From: Negativicutes bacterium | GTDB taxonomy: Bacteria; Bacillota_C; Negativicutes; Acidaminococcales; Acidaminococcaceae | NCBI GenBank assembly: GCA_009930275.1 | Contig: RZYP01000031.1 | Span: forward strand, 1-17,395 | Direction: 5' to 3' | Length of the DNA stretch: 17,395 bases | Part shown: piece by piece, positions 8,487 to 15,622 of the stretch | Numbering within the stretch: position 1 is the first letter of the stretch | Layout: each line of letters opens with the position of its first letter | Position numbers and translations under genes: made by a program | Notes under the pieces: model-generated | Told to the model about the DNA's origin: nothing | The model's input: the letters and a program-made list of their open reading frames with translations, nothing else | The model's database searches: none

Positions 8487-8726
8487 CTACGGCCTTTCAC
8501 CAAACTTTTTTTTCAATTTATTGATTAGTTTGGTGTCATCAGATTTCCACACCACTTGGTCGTAACGGACACCTTCATTGGGGTGAGGTATCTCTTCGAT
8601 TATACGGAGGGTAAGAACTCTATCTTCAGGGATAGATCTTTCGGTTGTTGAAAAATCAAGCTTTTCTGTTCCTGCGACCCAACCATTAGGCGTTAAGTGA
8701 TAATCAAAATATTCTTTGCTTAACAT
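8487..8726 (-). CDS. Small hypothetical protein between brxC and pglX (79 codons)
   Basis: Reads MLSKEYFDYHLTPNGWVAG at the N-terminus and ends with the basic run KLINKLKKKFGERP. I do not recognise the family. It is soluble-looking and charged, without Cys or membrane segments; the middle has a YDQVVWKSDD segment. The ATG at 8726 has AGGA eight bases upstream and starts 17 bases after the brxC stop. The longer reading from 8765 would overlap brxC and lacks such a site. Position inside the operon argues that it is real and co-expressed with BREX. It could be a BREX accessory, a regulator or a small antitoxin-like partner; none can be supported from sequence alone. Confidence 0.7.
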   Translation of the reverse strand: MLSKEYFDYHLTPNGWVAGTEKLDFSTTERSIPEDRVLTLRIIEEIPHPNEGVRYDQVVWKSDDTKLINKLKKKFGERP

Positions 8727-8742
8727 TTTTGTTTTCCTGTGA

Positions 8743-11700
8743 TTATTGGATGCGTACAGGACCATTCATCAAGGCTGTTTTGAGTTGACATCTAACCCCT
8801 TCAATCCAGTCATTGATTTCAGATTCAGTGTTCAATGTACACTTAGATATCTGAATAAACTGGACCGCAGGCTCCATAAGTTCCGCCGCAGCTTGCAGGA
8901 CTGCGTCAAATCGTCCCGGTATGGCGGCAATTCTGTCTTCGAACATGGTCAGCGAAAATGCTTCCAGTGTGCGCAGCACGTCTTCCGTTGCTTGGACCTC
9001 GACTTTCGGTCTGGCAGACTCATGCAGCATCTGGCCTGACAAAAGCTGATGACGCTGTTCCGGTTCCAATTGCTGCCAATTGTCATCCTGTTTAAGCCGG
9101 GCCATGCCTTCTTCGTGTCTTATCGAATACTCACGATCAAGACGGTTCAGCTCAGCTCGCAGAATTTGGGCCAAGCTGGACACAAGGGGACTTACTAAGT
9201 CGGGATCATTTAACAGTTGGCGTTCCTGTTCAATGGTCGAAATTTGATCGAGCAGCAGCTTGGCTTGAGATAAGGTAGCGGCTTGTTTTTTCAGACGGAC
9301 TAGGGTGGACCAAGCAGGCCAATGCTTGGAGATTTGATTCGTAATTTCTGTCCAGGAATCGATCAAGGCGGCTAACTCATCGCGCAGATTGTACACCGCA
9401 AGAAGCTGTTCGTTACCGGTTGTCAGTCTGATGTCTTCGAGGCAGGCGGTATCCGGTATCGCAGGTTTGGGTGCTTCGCCGCCAGCTCGTTCGGCCAGGT
9501 TTTTCATGCGCTGCACAAACTCGGGGATCGAGGCGGATTCCTCACCCGGTTTGGCGGCGATGCCAATTTTTTGCAGAACCTTGCGGATCTGGATTTTTTG
9601 GGCCGCACTGATGGTGGTCGCTTCAACCTTAAAAGAGGTTTTGCCGAAATTCTTTCGGTCCAAAGTCTTCGCGTCCAAGGCCTTGCCCATGTCATCCAGT
9701 GCACGAACAAGACCCGCGTTGACCATGACGAGTAAGGCTCCATCCACGGCATCCCTCGGCCACCCGTATACTGGGCCTTCAAAGTGATTACGGATGTCGA
9801 CGCCTTTTTTTCCTCCGGCGATAAAGCCCAGGATCGCTTTGCAAACGACATTGGCTCCAGGCTCACCTTCATAGCCAACGGCCTTCAAGGCGTCAGGAGC
9901 GCCTTTCTGGGCGCGCTCAAGCACTTTGGTCCAGCCATTGTTGTCTGCAAGGTCGAATTGTGGAAACAGGCGGGCCAATGAATTTTTGGCTGCTTCCGTC
10001 ACCTTGTCCTGAAGCTCATTGCCCAGAATTTCGCTACCGCCTCCTTGGAACACTCTGGCACCCGAAAAGGCATCATCCAGAAGTGCGGTTATGCGTGCTT
10101 CTGCATTAAATTTCGCCGTTTCCATAGCGGCACGGGCTTCTGTGCCTTCCGGGGTTGAAGGGACTCCACGTTTATCCAAGGTGGCGCTGGCTGCCTTGAA
10201 ATCCATCAGTTGATGACGAAGATCATCAGCCGAGCGCTTGGGAATAAAAACAAAGATTGTGGGGGATTGGTTTCCGGCGTGCCGGGCATCAGCTAAAACG
10301 GAATTTTCGTCCGTGCTCCAGCCGTCACGAATCCATACGTAGATTTTTTCGGAGGCGTCAGACGGGAGCTGGGGATCAAAGATCGTAGAGATATCACGTG
10401 GTGTCTTGGACGTTCCGTGCTGAATAGAAATCTTGCGCAGAGATTCGCTGACCTTACGCCTGATGCGGTCGTCACGTTCTGTTTCGATTCGATGGGCGGT
10501 GCTGGCCAAGCTTGTGCGTTGACTTAAGAATTCGTCATTCCAAGCCGCGCTTTCTTCGGTCTGGATTCGGTACTCATCGCCAACCTTCATCAGTAGTTCG
10601 CAGGAGCTTAACAGGCCCGGAAGCTTGCTGCGTAGCAAGCTTGAACCTTGGGACAAATCCTCCACGAGTAAGTCTGCTAGCGTGTCTACCGTGGTTTTCA
10701 GGCCAATTTCCGTGTTCGCAGCAGCGAGCTTGGTGATCAGAAATACAAGGGCGCACGCTCTGGACATGAGCTGTTCATCGGTAGTCCCGGATTTCCAACC
10801 CATGGTTTTTTCATACACTTTGCGAGGTAGGATTCTGGTACGGAGGAGATTTTCCGCCAAGTCAAAGAAAATAAAGTCAGCAGGGGCGACATGACCGATG
10901 GGCTGTTCGGCATTGGTTTGGATGACCTTGTGAATCAGGCTGAGCTGGTTGCGGAGCTGACTGTCCGTCCCGGACTGATCCAGGACACGTAAGGCATTTT
11001 CCCAAAGACGGCGGCGAACCGGCAGGATGGGGTAATCGTGAACGATGTATTCCAAGTCCGCTTGGCGGTGCGCGATGGTGGTTCCTGTCAGATGGCGCGA
11101 GATTTCACCTAAGTTGTCTTGGAGCTTTGAACTGATGGGAGCCATGGCCTCAGGCTTTTTGGCCAGGATGACCTGACGAATAACTGCGTCCACATCGGCG
11201 TCAGAAAGCTCCACTCGGACCGTGAACCGTCCTTCCAGTTTTTTGAGGTTGCTTGTCCCGGTCACGGCGGTTTGCCCGGTGCCAACAAAAAGCAGCTTGC
11301 CTCCAATGTTCTTGGAGCATGCCTCTACAACTTCCTGGACATCAATGGAGCGTTGACTGTCCTCTCCGATGTACTGCTGGACTTCGTCCAACACGATGAG
11401 GGTCAAGGGCAGCTTGCCATCCTTGGACAGGGCCTGCTTGATGGCTTTAATCATGTCGTCGCTAGAAACGTCTTTGCTTGAAGGAAACTGGTTTCGAAGG
11501 ATGTCGGCACAAGTTTTTTCATCGAAAAAGATTTGTGGTCTGATTTGAACCAGAGCATCGCGGAGCACTGTGGAAACGTGCAGACGCAGGACTTCCTGGT
11601 CCCAGATTTTGCCCGCGTTTTCGATATGTTGTCGAATTTGGTCTAAGATGCCTTCTTCCTGGAGCCACATGACGAATGATGCAAAGTGGTACTTTGCGGG

Positions 11701-12171
11701 CAGCCCGACGGATTTGAAGATCATGGCCAAAATTGCGGCGCGGGCACTGTTGCTGTCATCGTTAGCCTTCAGCGTGCCACTGACACTGTGTAGGCCGCCA
11801 TGCCTCTGTCCTGCTGTTTTCAATTCTCGGAACAGCTCCTGAACTTCAAGGGGGAGGGCAGTGATACCTCGGGCAGTTGCTCCATCGGAAAAGACATAGT
11901 CCAGCCAAAGTGCGGCCAGAATTTTAACCAGATGCGATTTGCCCGATCCGAAAAAGCCGCTGATCCATACGCCCGGCTGCTGGGGGTGCTTGAGGTTCTC
12001 CAGATACGTCCGCAGAATGTGCACCAATCCTTTTTCATACTGTCCGCTGCACACAAAGGTTTCGAGTTCGTAGCGCAGGATGCTTTCGTCCGACTCGTTG
12101 ACGCTGGCCACGCCCTGGTTGGCCAGTTTGCGTGATACAGGATCTTTGAGGAAAATGTCTTTGTTCAGCAT
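8743..12171 (-). CDS. brxC: BrxC, BREX P-loop ATPase
   Basis: A 1142-residue protein starting LNKDIFLKDPVSRKLANQGV, typical of BrxC. Walker A is SGFFGSGKS (71-79) in the context GVWISGFFGSGKSHLVK, and Walker B is LTLIVLDE (256-263) followed by VQQYIGED. The rest is the long helical C-terminal part usual for the family. BrxC is the large AAA+ ATPase of BREX, required for defence and acting with BrxB, PglX and PglZ in the cytoplasm. The ATG at 12171 has AGGA six bases upstream and lies 8 bases after the brxB stop. The gene looks complete, with no internal break. Confidence 0.95.
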   Translation of the reverse strand: MLNKDIFLKDPVSRKLANQGVASVNESDESILRYELETFVCSGQYEKGLVHILRTYLENLKHPQQPGVWISGFFGSGKSHLVKILAALWLDYVFSDGATARGITALPLEVQELFRELKTAGQRHGGLHSVSGTLKANDDSNSARAAILAMIFKSVGLPAKYHFASFVMWLQEEGILDQIRQHIENAGKIWDQEVLRLHVSTVLRDALVQIRPQIFFDEKTCADILRNQFPSSKDVSSDDMIKAIKQALSKDGKLPLTLIVLDEVQQYIGEDSQRSIDVQEVVEACSKNIGGKLLFVGTGQTAVTGTSNLKKLEGRFTVRVELSDADVDAVIRQVILAKKPEAMAPISSKLQDNLGEISRHLTGTTIAHRQADLEYIVHDYPILPVRRRLWENALRVLDQSGTDSQLRNQLSLIHKVIQTNAEQPIGHVAPADFIFFDLAENLLRTRILPRKVYEKTMGWKSGTTDEQLMSRACALVFLITKLAAANTEIGLKTTVDTLADLLVEDLSQGSSLLRSKLPGLLSSCELLMKVGDEYRIQTEESAAWNDEFLSQRTSLASTAHRIETERDDRIRRKVSESLRKISIQHGTSKTPRDISTIFDPQLPSDASEKIYVWIRDGWSTDENSVLADARHAGNQSPTIFVFIPKRSADDLRHQLMDFKAASATLDKRGVPSTPEGTEARAAMETAKFNAEARITALLDDAFSGARVFQGGGSEILGNELQDKVTEAAKNSLARLFPQFDLADNNGWTKVLERAQKGAPDALKAVGYEGEPGANVVCKAILGFIAGGKKGVDIRNHFEGPVYGWPRDAVDGALLVMVNAGLVRALDDMGKALDAKTLDRKNFGKTSFKVEATTISAAQKIQIRKVLQKIGIAAKPGEESASIPEFVQRMKNLAERAGGEAPKPAIPDTACLEDIRLTTGNEQLLAVYNLRDELAALIDSWTEITNQISKHWPAWSTLVRLKKQAATLSQAKLLLDQISTIEQERQLLNDPDLVSPLVSSLAQILRAELNRLDREYSIRHEEGMARLKQDDNWQQLEPEQRHQLLSGQMLHESARPKVEVQATEDVLRTLEAFSLTMFEDRIAAIPGRFDAVLQAAAELMEPAVQFIQISKCTLNTESEINDWIEGVRCQLKTALMNGPVRIQ

Positions 12172-12179
12172 TGGATTTC

Positions 12180-12734
12180 CTAGAATGATTTGTCGGCGGT
12201 GATGGGAACGGCGAGATAATTCCAGCCGTCGTAGCCATCAAGCAGGCGATAGTTGTTGTTTTCGTAACTGCCGGGGAAGAAGATCATGAGGCGTCCCTTG
12301 ATCAATGGAGGCAAGCTATCCACGAGATCTTTGACCTTTGCGAATCCAAAAAGTGCGCCCACACCCAGCACAGCAATTACCGCGTTTGGATTGGTTGTGG
12401 CCTCGTCCATGTGTTTGTTGAAGGACGAAATGAGGAAACGAAGATATTCCTCCGGGAGGAGGTCGCCCAACAGGCTTGGCTCCTTGAAGAATTCCTCAGC
12501 GTAATCCTCGCTTGCCAACCACTGAGCGAATGAGTCGGTCACATCAAAGACAAACCAGTCGTGACCGGCTTGGCGTGTGGTCAGTTCGAATTCTTCGACT
12601 TTGGCCCTAAGCCGGAGTTCTTCATTCTCGTCATACACGCAAAAAACGACACGTTGGGCTGGAGCGGTATCTTCACTCCAAGGGACGGCGATGAAGTTGC
12701 CATAAGATTGGATCAGTCTTTTAACCTTGCTCAC
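12180..12734 (-). CDS. brxB: BrxB (DUF1788 family)
   Basis: Contains the DUF1788 signature near its C-terminus: GRLMIFFPGSYENNNYRLL followed by GWNYLAVPI. BrxB is a conserved core BREX protein of about 200 residues without known catalysis. I choose the GTG at 12734 (184 codons). It gives the family-like N-terminus MSKVKRLIQSYGNFIAVPW and has GGAG seven bases upstream; the longer reading from 12755 starts with an unlikely RKWSCC. The start lies inside the end of brxA, overlapping it by 14 bases, so the two are translationally coupled. The stop is 8 bases before brxC. Confidence 0.93.
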   Translation of the reverse strand: MSKVKRLIQSYGNFIAVPWSEDTAPAQRVVFCVYDENEELRLRAKVEEFELTTRQAGHDWFVFDVTDSFAQWLASEDYAEEFFKEPSLLGDLLPEEYLRFLISSFNKHMDEATTNPNAVIAVLGVGALFGFAKVKDLVDSLPPLIKGRLMIFFPGSYENNNYRLLDGYDGWNYLAVPITADKSF

Positions 12735-13527
12735 GCAGCAACTCCATTTCCTCATCGGTCAGAAGGTTGGGAAAAAGAACTTCAACCACGTTGCCGACTC
12801 TTTTGAAAACGATCCAGCCACGGCGGGAAGCCTCGGCAGCACTATCTAGAGCCGGTTCCAAGGGGCAATCGAGCAGATTGACGTATTCCGATTCAAAAAG
12901 GGCCATCCCACGCAATCCCTTAAGATAACCTAAGAGTAGGGCATATGCGGTTGTGCCTGGTGTGACGGGAGGCTGGCTGCGGATTTTTCGGACCCGTCCA
13001 GTGAGAAATCCCACCTGTGTCCAGGTAGAATTGATATTTTGGGCCAAGGATTTGAGCGTGGCGGCACTGAACCGGTCTGGCTCAAGTGCATCTATGAACT
13101 CCTCGAGTTTTTCTCTTTTGACAATCGCGTCAACCGCATGATCGAAGAGAAAGGGTGTTGCCATACGCAAAAGAGGATCGCGCACATACGCGCACAAGAA
13201 GGCCAGAGATGCCCTGGCCGAAGGGTCTCGTTCCCAAAAGTGAAGGAGGATACGAAAGATGGTTGTCTCTGGGTCGAGGCTGTAAAGATCCGCGAGATGA
13301 CGATAGGTCAGGAATCTTGTGCGCCCAGATTTTTTGCTCAGACAGTTTTTTTCAATGATTGCGCATCGGTAATCATCTTTGCGAACGGAGGCGTCTGAGA
13401 TTCGTAGTAGTACTTCCTGGAGTTCTTCGAACATCAGCGTCCGGGCATTATGCGCTCCACCCCGTTCAAAGCTGAAGCCAAACTGCTCAAGAGGGGACGT
13501 GTGTGTTTTCGAGAGGTCCAAACCCAT
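12721..13527 (-). CDS. brxA: BrxA (DUF1819 family)
   Basis: A 268-residue protein at the head of the BREX operon, directly before brxB. Visible features fit BrxA: FSFERGGAHNARTLMFEE near residue 20, RTRFLTYRHLADLY, FRILLHFWERDP, LAFLCAYVRDPLLR, and a C-terminal segment with SRRGWIVFKRVGNVVEVLFP. BrxA proteins are small helical DNA-binding core components. The ATG at 13527 has AAGGA only 1-2 bases away, which is too close. A TTG at 13521 is better spaced (about 7 bases), so the true protein may be two residues shorter. The ~960 bases upstream hold no gene and should contain the operon promoter. Confidence 0.88.
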   Translation of the reverse strand: MGLDLSKTHTSPLEQFGFSFERGGAHNARTLMFEELQEVLLRISDASVRKDDYRCAIIEKNCLSKKSGRTRFLTYRHLADLYSLDPETTIFRILLHFWERDPSARASLAFLCAYVRDPLLRMATPFLFDHAVDAIVKREKLEEFIDALEPDRFSAATLKSLAQNINSTWTQVGFLTGRVRKIRSQPPVTPGTTAYALLLGYLKGLRGMALFESEYVNLLDCPLEPALDSAAEASRRGWIVFKRVGNVVEVLFPNLLTDEEMELLREQG

Positions 13528-13789
13528 ATCCTTAATATATTATGAAAAAAAGGGGCGTCCGTGAGCCCTGAAAGGTCGTTAGGAAACAATAGGCAGCAAC
13601 TAAGCCCCATGAAAAGGGGGAAGTCAAGGTCTAAAAAATGTAAGACAAAATGAAGGGAATGGATGGAAGTGTCGAAGATCATCGTCTCGGAAAATTTTTC
13701 CTTAGCGTACTCTAAAAGTTGTTTTGACAATGCTTTGGTGTCAATTTTCGATTATTTTTAGTTTTCGTGTAAGATTTTCCTTTAAAAAT

Positions 13790-13879
13790 AACGAGTCTTG
13801 AAATGATGCATTTTTTTGGCAATAAAAGATTGATAATTTCATCCGATATTCTTTAGATCGTGTGATTTCAAGACTCGTT
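13790..13879. repeat. 15-bp perfect inverted repeat with 60-base spacer
   Basis: AACGAGTCTTGAAAT (13790-13804) is exactly repeated in inverse orientation as ATTTCAAGACTCGTT (13865-13879). The right arm abuts the diverged end of the repeat array. It could form a long-loop RNA hairpin in the brxA leader, be a paired binding site for a regulator, or be the ends of a small defunct element. Confidence 0.7.
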
Positions 13880-14040
13880 GTGTTTTTTTTCACCTAGCTA
13901 TTCTTGAGTATCTTTTAAGGATGGTATCTCTTCATTGAGAAATCTTGTTATCTATTTTTGTAATTTATTCGAATGTCAATGTTTAATATTAAAGATTTCT
14001 GTCAAATAGTTAGTTGTTTGTGATGAAAAATCCTGTGATG
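13880..14040. repeat. Diverged first copy of the ~169-base direct repeat
   Basis: Aligns along its length with the two downstream copies: TCACCTAG at 13890, TTTTAAGGATGGTATCTCTTC around 13914-13934, an AATGTCAATGTTTAATATT-like core, and a GTGATGAAAAA segment. It has many substitutions, and the second TCACCTAG has decayed to TTATCTAT. It is the copy nearest brxA. Confidence 0.65.
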
Positions 14041-14209
14041 TAAAGAATTTTTTGTCACCTAGTTTTCCGTGAGTGTCGTTTAAGGACGGTGTCTCTTCAT
14101 TAAGAATTTTTGTCACCTAGTTCTTAATCTATCCAATGCCAATGTTTGTTCTTAAAGATTTATATCAAATGGTTTTAAGTGTTGGGTGATAAAAAAATAC
14201 ATGTGGTGG
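14041..14209. repeat. ~169-base direct repeat, copy 2
   Basis: Begins TAAAGAATTTTTTGTCACC and carries TCACCTAG at 14055 and 14113. It differs from copy 3 at only a handful of positions, mainly near 14086, 14109, 14161-14164 and the last ten bases. The match is strong enough to indicate recent duplication or gene conversion. Confidence 0.9.
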
Positions 14210-14379
14210 TAAAGAATTTTTTGTCACCTAGTTTTCCGTGAGTGTCGTTTAAGGATGGTGTCTCTTCATTAAGAATTTCTGTCACCTAGTTCTTAATCTA
14301 TCCAATGCCAATGTTTGTTCTTAAAGATTAATGTCAAATGGTTTTAAGTGTTGGGTGATAAAAAAATACATTTTGGGGG
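14210..14379. repeat. ~170-base direct repeat, copy 3
   Basis: Almost identical to copy 2, with TCACCTAG at 14224 and 14282. It is followed at 14380 by the first ~22 bases of a fourth unit (TAAAGTATTTTTTGTCACC, TCACCTAG at 14394), after which the similarity ends. Confidence 0.9.
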
Positions 14380-14402
14380 TAAAGTATTTTTTGTCACCTA
14401 GT
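14380..14402. repeat. Partial fourth repeat unit
   Basis: Repeats only the opening of the unit (one base different from copies 2 and 3) and ends just after the sixth TCACCTAG. It marks the rep-side edge of the array. Confidence 0.75.
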
Positions 14403-14448
14403 CTTTTTGTTTAAAACAAACATTGTCTTGTCCTATAAAGTATCTGTC

Positions 14449-14483
14449 TGTTGCTAACTGAACAGTGTATACCGTAGCAAACA
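14449..14483. other. Dyad cluster just downstream of rep, candidate replication origin
   Basis: Outer arms TGTTGCTA (14449-14456) and TAGCAAACA (14475-14483) are inverted repeats with one extra base. Inside lie ACTGAACAGT (14457-14466) and the palindrome GTATAC (14467-14472). In ColE2-type plasmids the minimal origin lies immediately 3' of the rep gene, which is where this sits (rep stop at 14487). I see no direct match to the ColE2 origin that I can recall. Confidence 0.4.
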
Positions 14484-14486
14484 TGT

Positions 14487-15485
14487 TTATAGAATTGATT
14501 TGATATATTTTCCGTATTTTGATGATAAATATGCCCTGTTCATTTCTGTTTGTTTTGCTACCGCTGTTATTGTAATTTTTTCCTCTTTCAGTTTAAGAAA
14601 TTCAATGGCGCTCAAGATTTTTGCATAAGTCTCGTTTTTTTGTTTCTCATTTGTTATTTTTGCTGATTTCTGTTGCCTTTTGGTGACTTCTTCTTTCGTT
14701 AGCAGTGTCTGATTGCTTCCATATTTTGAAGATATTGATTCTTTATTTTTGTCGCAATATCTCGAAATACTGTTAATAATGGTGTTTATTTCAGATTGAG
14801 GCAGTTTTATTTCAAGATAGTCGTTCTCTGTGTTTGCGCAAGAAGTAACAAATTCTCTGATTTCTTCGTAAGTAATGGATGGCGTCAATATTCCGTAAGC
14901 AAGCTTTCGAACGGAATTAAAAATGTCACAATTCCTGCCTGCAGTTTCCTTGTCAATGCTTGTTTTATTATATGAAGTATAGTCGATGTTAAAAAAATCA
15001 TTCAAATACGAAAGATCGTAACTAGCGTTCGTCCATTTTGTAAGCCAAAAAGGATGAAGGGGATTTTTTGCAATATATCCTGTGTATGCTGCATCTGCAC
15101 CTAAAACGCTCGTAAATGCTCTTGAAATTGCATCGTAAAAGCGCATTGGTTTTTCTCGCACATTTGTCTTGTCGCCATTTGATTTTGGAAACAAAACCGG
15201 AGTTTTAATCTCATAAAAATAATGGCAATGTGTTGTTATCGGGTTGACACAAGCAATCGTTGGCTCTGGTAAGTTAAGATCATCCCAAAGGTAAGCTGAT
15301 TGTTCTTTGTCAATATCAAGAACAATATATTGTCTTCGATGCCTATTCATTTGGATGAAAGGGTAACACAAAGCTATGTCAAGTTTTTGGATGACTGTTC
15401 CGTATTCAAGGTTATTCGAGCACCGAGGACTTGTCGGTAGATTGTTAATGAAGCGGATTTGTGAATCCAGTGAGACGTTAGTCAT
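14487..15485 (-). CDS. ColE2/Replicase-family plasmid replication initiator (Rep)
   Basis: Residues 38-46 (IALCYPFIQ) followed by YIVLDIDKEQSAYLWDD and NPITTHCHYFYEI (81-93), then GYIAKNPLHPFW (136-147) and GRNCDIF (183-189), form the Replicase (ColE2 Rep) core. D57 and D59 are the likely catalytic acidic pair of its primase-like activity. A PriCT-like segment and a C-terminal HTH-like stretch (ITAVAKQTEMNRAYLSSKYG) follow. ColE2 Rep makes the unusual primer and binds the origin next to its gene. The ATG at 15485 (332 codons) has AAGGAAG just upstream. An upstream ATG at 15530 lies inside a hairpin without a ribosome site, so is less likely. Its place beside an integrase suggests an integrative plasmid-like element. 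Codon use is much more AT-rich than in the BREX genes. Confidence 0.85.
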   Translation of the reverse strand: MTNVSLDSQIRFINNLPTSPRCSNNLEYGTVIQKLDIALCYPFIQMNRHRRQYIVLDIDKEQSAYLWDDLNLPEPTIACVNPITTHCHYFYEIKTPVLFPKSNGDKTNVREKPMRFYDAISRAFTSVLGADAAYTGYIAKNPLHPFWLTKWTNASYDLSYLNDFFNIDYTSYNKTSIDKETAGRNCDIFNSVRKLAYGILTPSITYEEIREFVTSCANTENDYLEIKLPQSEINTIINSISRYCDKNKESISSKYGSNQTLLTKEEVTKRQQKSAKITNEKQKNETYAKILSAIEFLKLKEEKITITAVAKQTEMNRAYLSSKYGKYIKSIL

Positions 15486-15521
15486 CACTTCCTTAAGATT
15501 TGATTTTTGGATATGTTTAAT

Positions 15522-15549
15522 TTTTCCCATGCGCTTAGGCGCGGGAAAA
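15522..15549. promoter_or_regulatory. Hairpin in the rep leader
   Basis: TTTTCCC (15522-15528) plus GCGC (15531-15534) pair with GCGC (15539-15542) plus GGGAAAA (15543-15549), a stem of 11 pairs with a 2-base bulge and a TTAG loop. It lies about 40 bases before the preferred rep start. ColE2-type rep genes are controlled through leader RNA structure and a short antisense RNA; this hairpin could serve that role. No T-tract follows on either strand, so it is not a terminator. Confidence 0.5.
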
Positions 15550-15567
15550 GAAAAAAAATATCAAAAA

Positions 15568-15617
15568 ATTTCAAAAAAGGCATTGTGATTAGATAATCAC
15601 AATGCCTTTTTTGAAAT
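15568..15617. terminator. Bidirectional Rho-independent terminator after the integrase gene
   Basis: A perfect 23-bp inverted repeat (15568-15590 and 15595-15617) has loop AGAT. Core arms contain AAGGCATTGTGATT, flanked by six T's on the minus strand and by six T's on the plus strand. It begins 5 bases after the integrase stop (15623), so it would end the integrase transcript and insulate rep. Confidence 0.9.
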
Positions 15618-15622
15618 ACGTG

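Larger units (their letters stand above)
13528..14486. other. Gene-free AT-rich region between rep and the BREX operon
   Basis: I see no supportable gene on either strand. It holds, right to left, a dyad next to rep, a repeat array with a ~169-base unit, a long-arm inverted repeat, and the brxA leader. A minus-strand TTGACA at 13974-13979 could be a -35 element for brxA, but no good -10 follows at the right distance, so I do not call a promoter. The composition matches the AT-rich int/rep side more than the BREX genes. Confidence 0.6.

Noticed and set aside
12735..12755. Longer brxB start at 12755
   Set aside because: The GTG at 12734 has a well-spaced GGAG and gives the N-terminus expected for the family.
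13434..13730. 98-codon minus-strand ORF upstream of and overlapping brxA
   Set aside because: Starts with TTG without a ribosome site, overlaps brxA in another frame and has no recognisable domain.
13880..14402. CRISPR array
   Set aside because: Units are ~169 bases and repeat as whole blocks; there are no short constant repeats with varying spacers and no cas genes.
13880..14402. Type III toxin-antitoxin RNA repeats (ToxI-like)
   Set aside because: Repeat units are far longer than the ~35-45 base ToxI-type units, and the genes on both sides (rep, brxA) are not ToxN-like toxins.
14405..14420. Small TTGTTT/AAACAA dyad as rep terminator
   Set aside because: Short, AT-only stem without a T-tract in the right place; could be chance in this AT-rich sequence.
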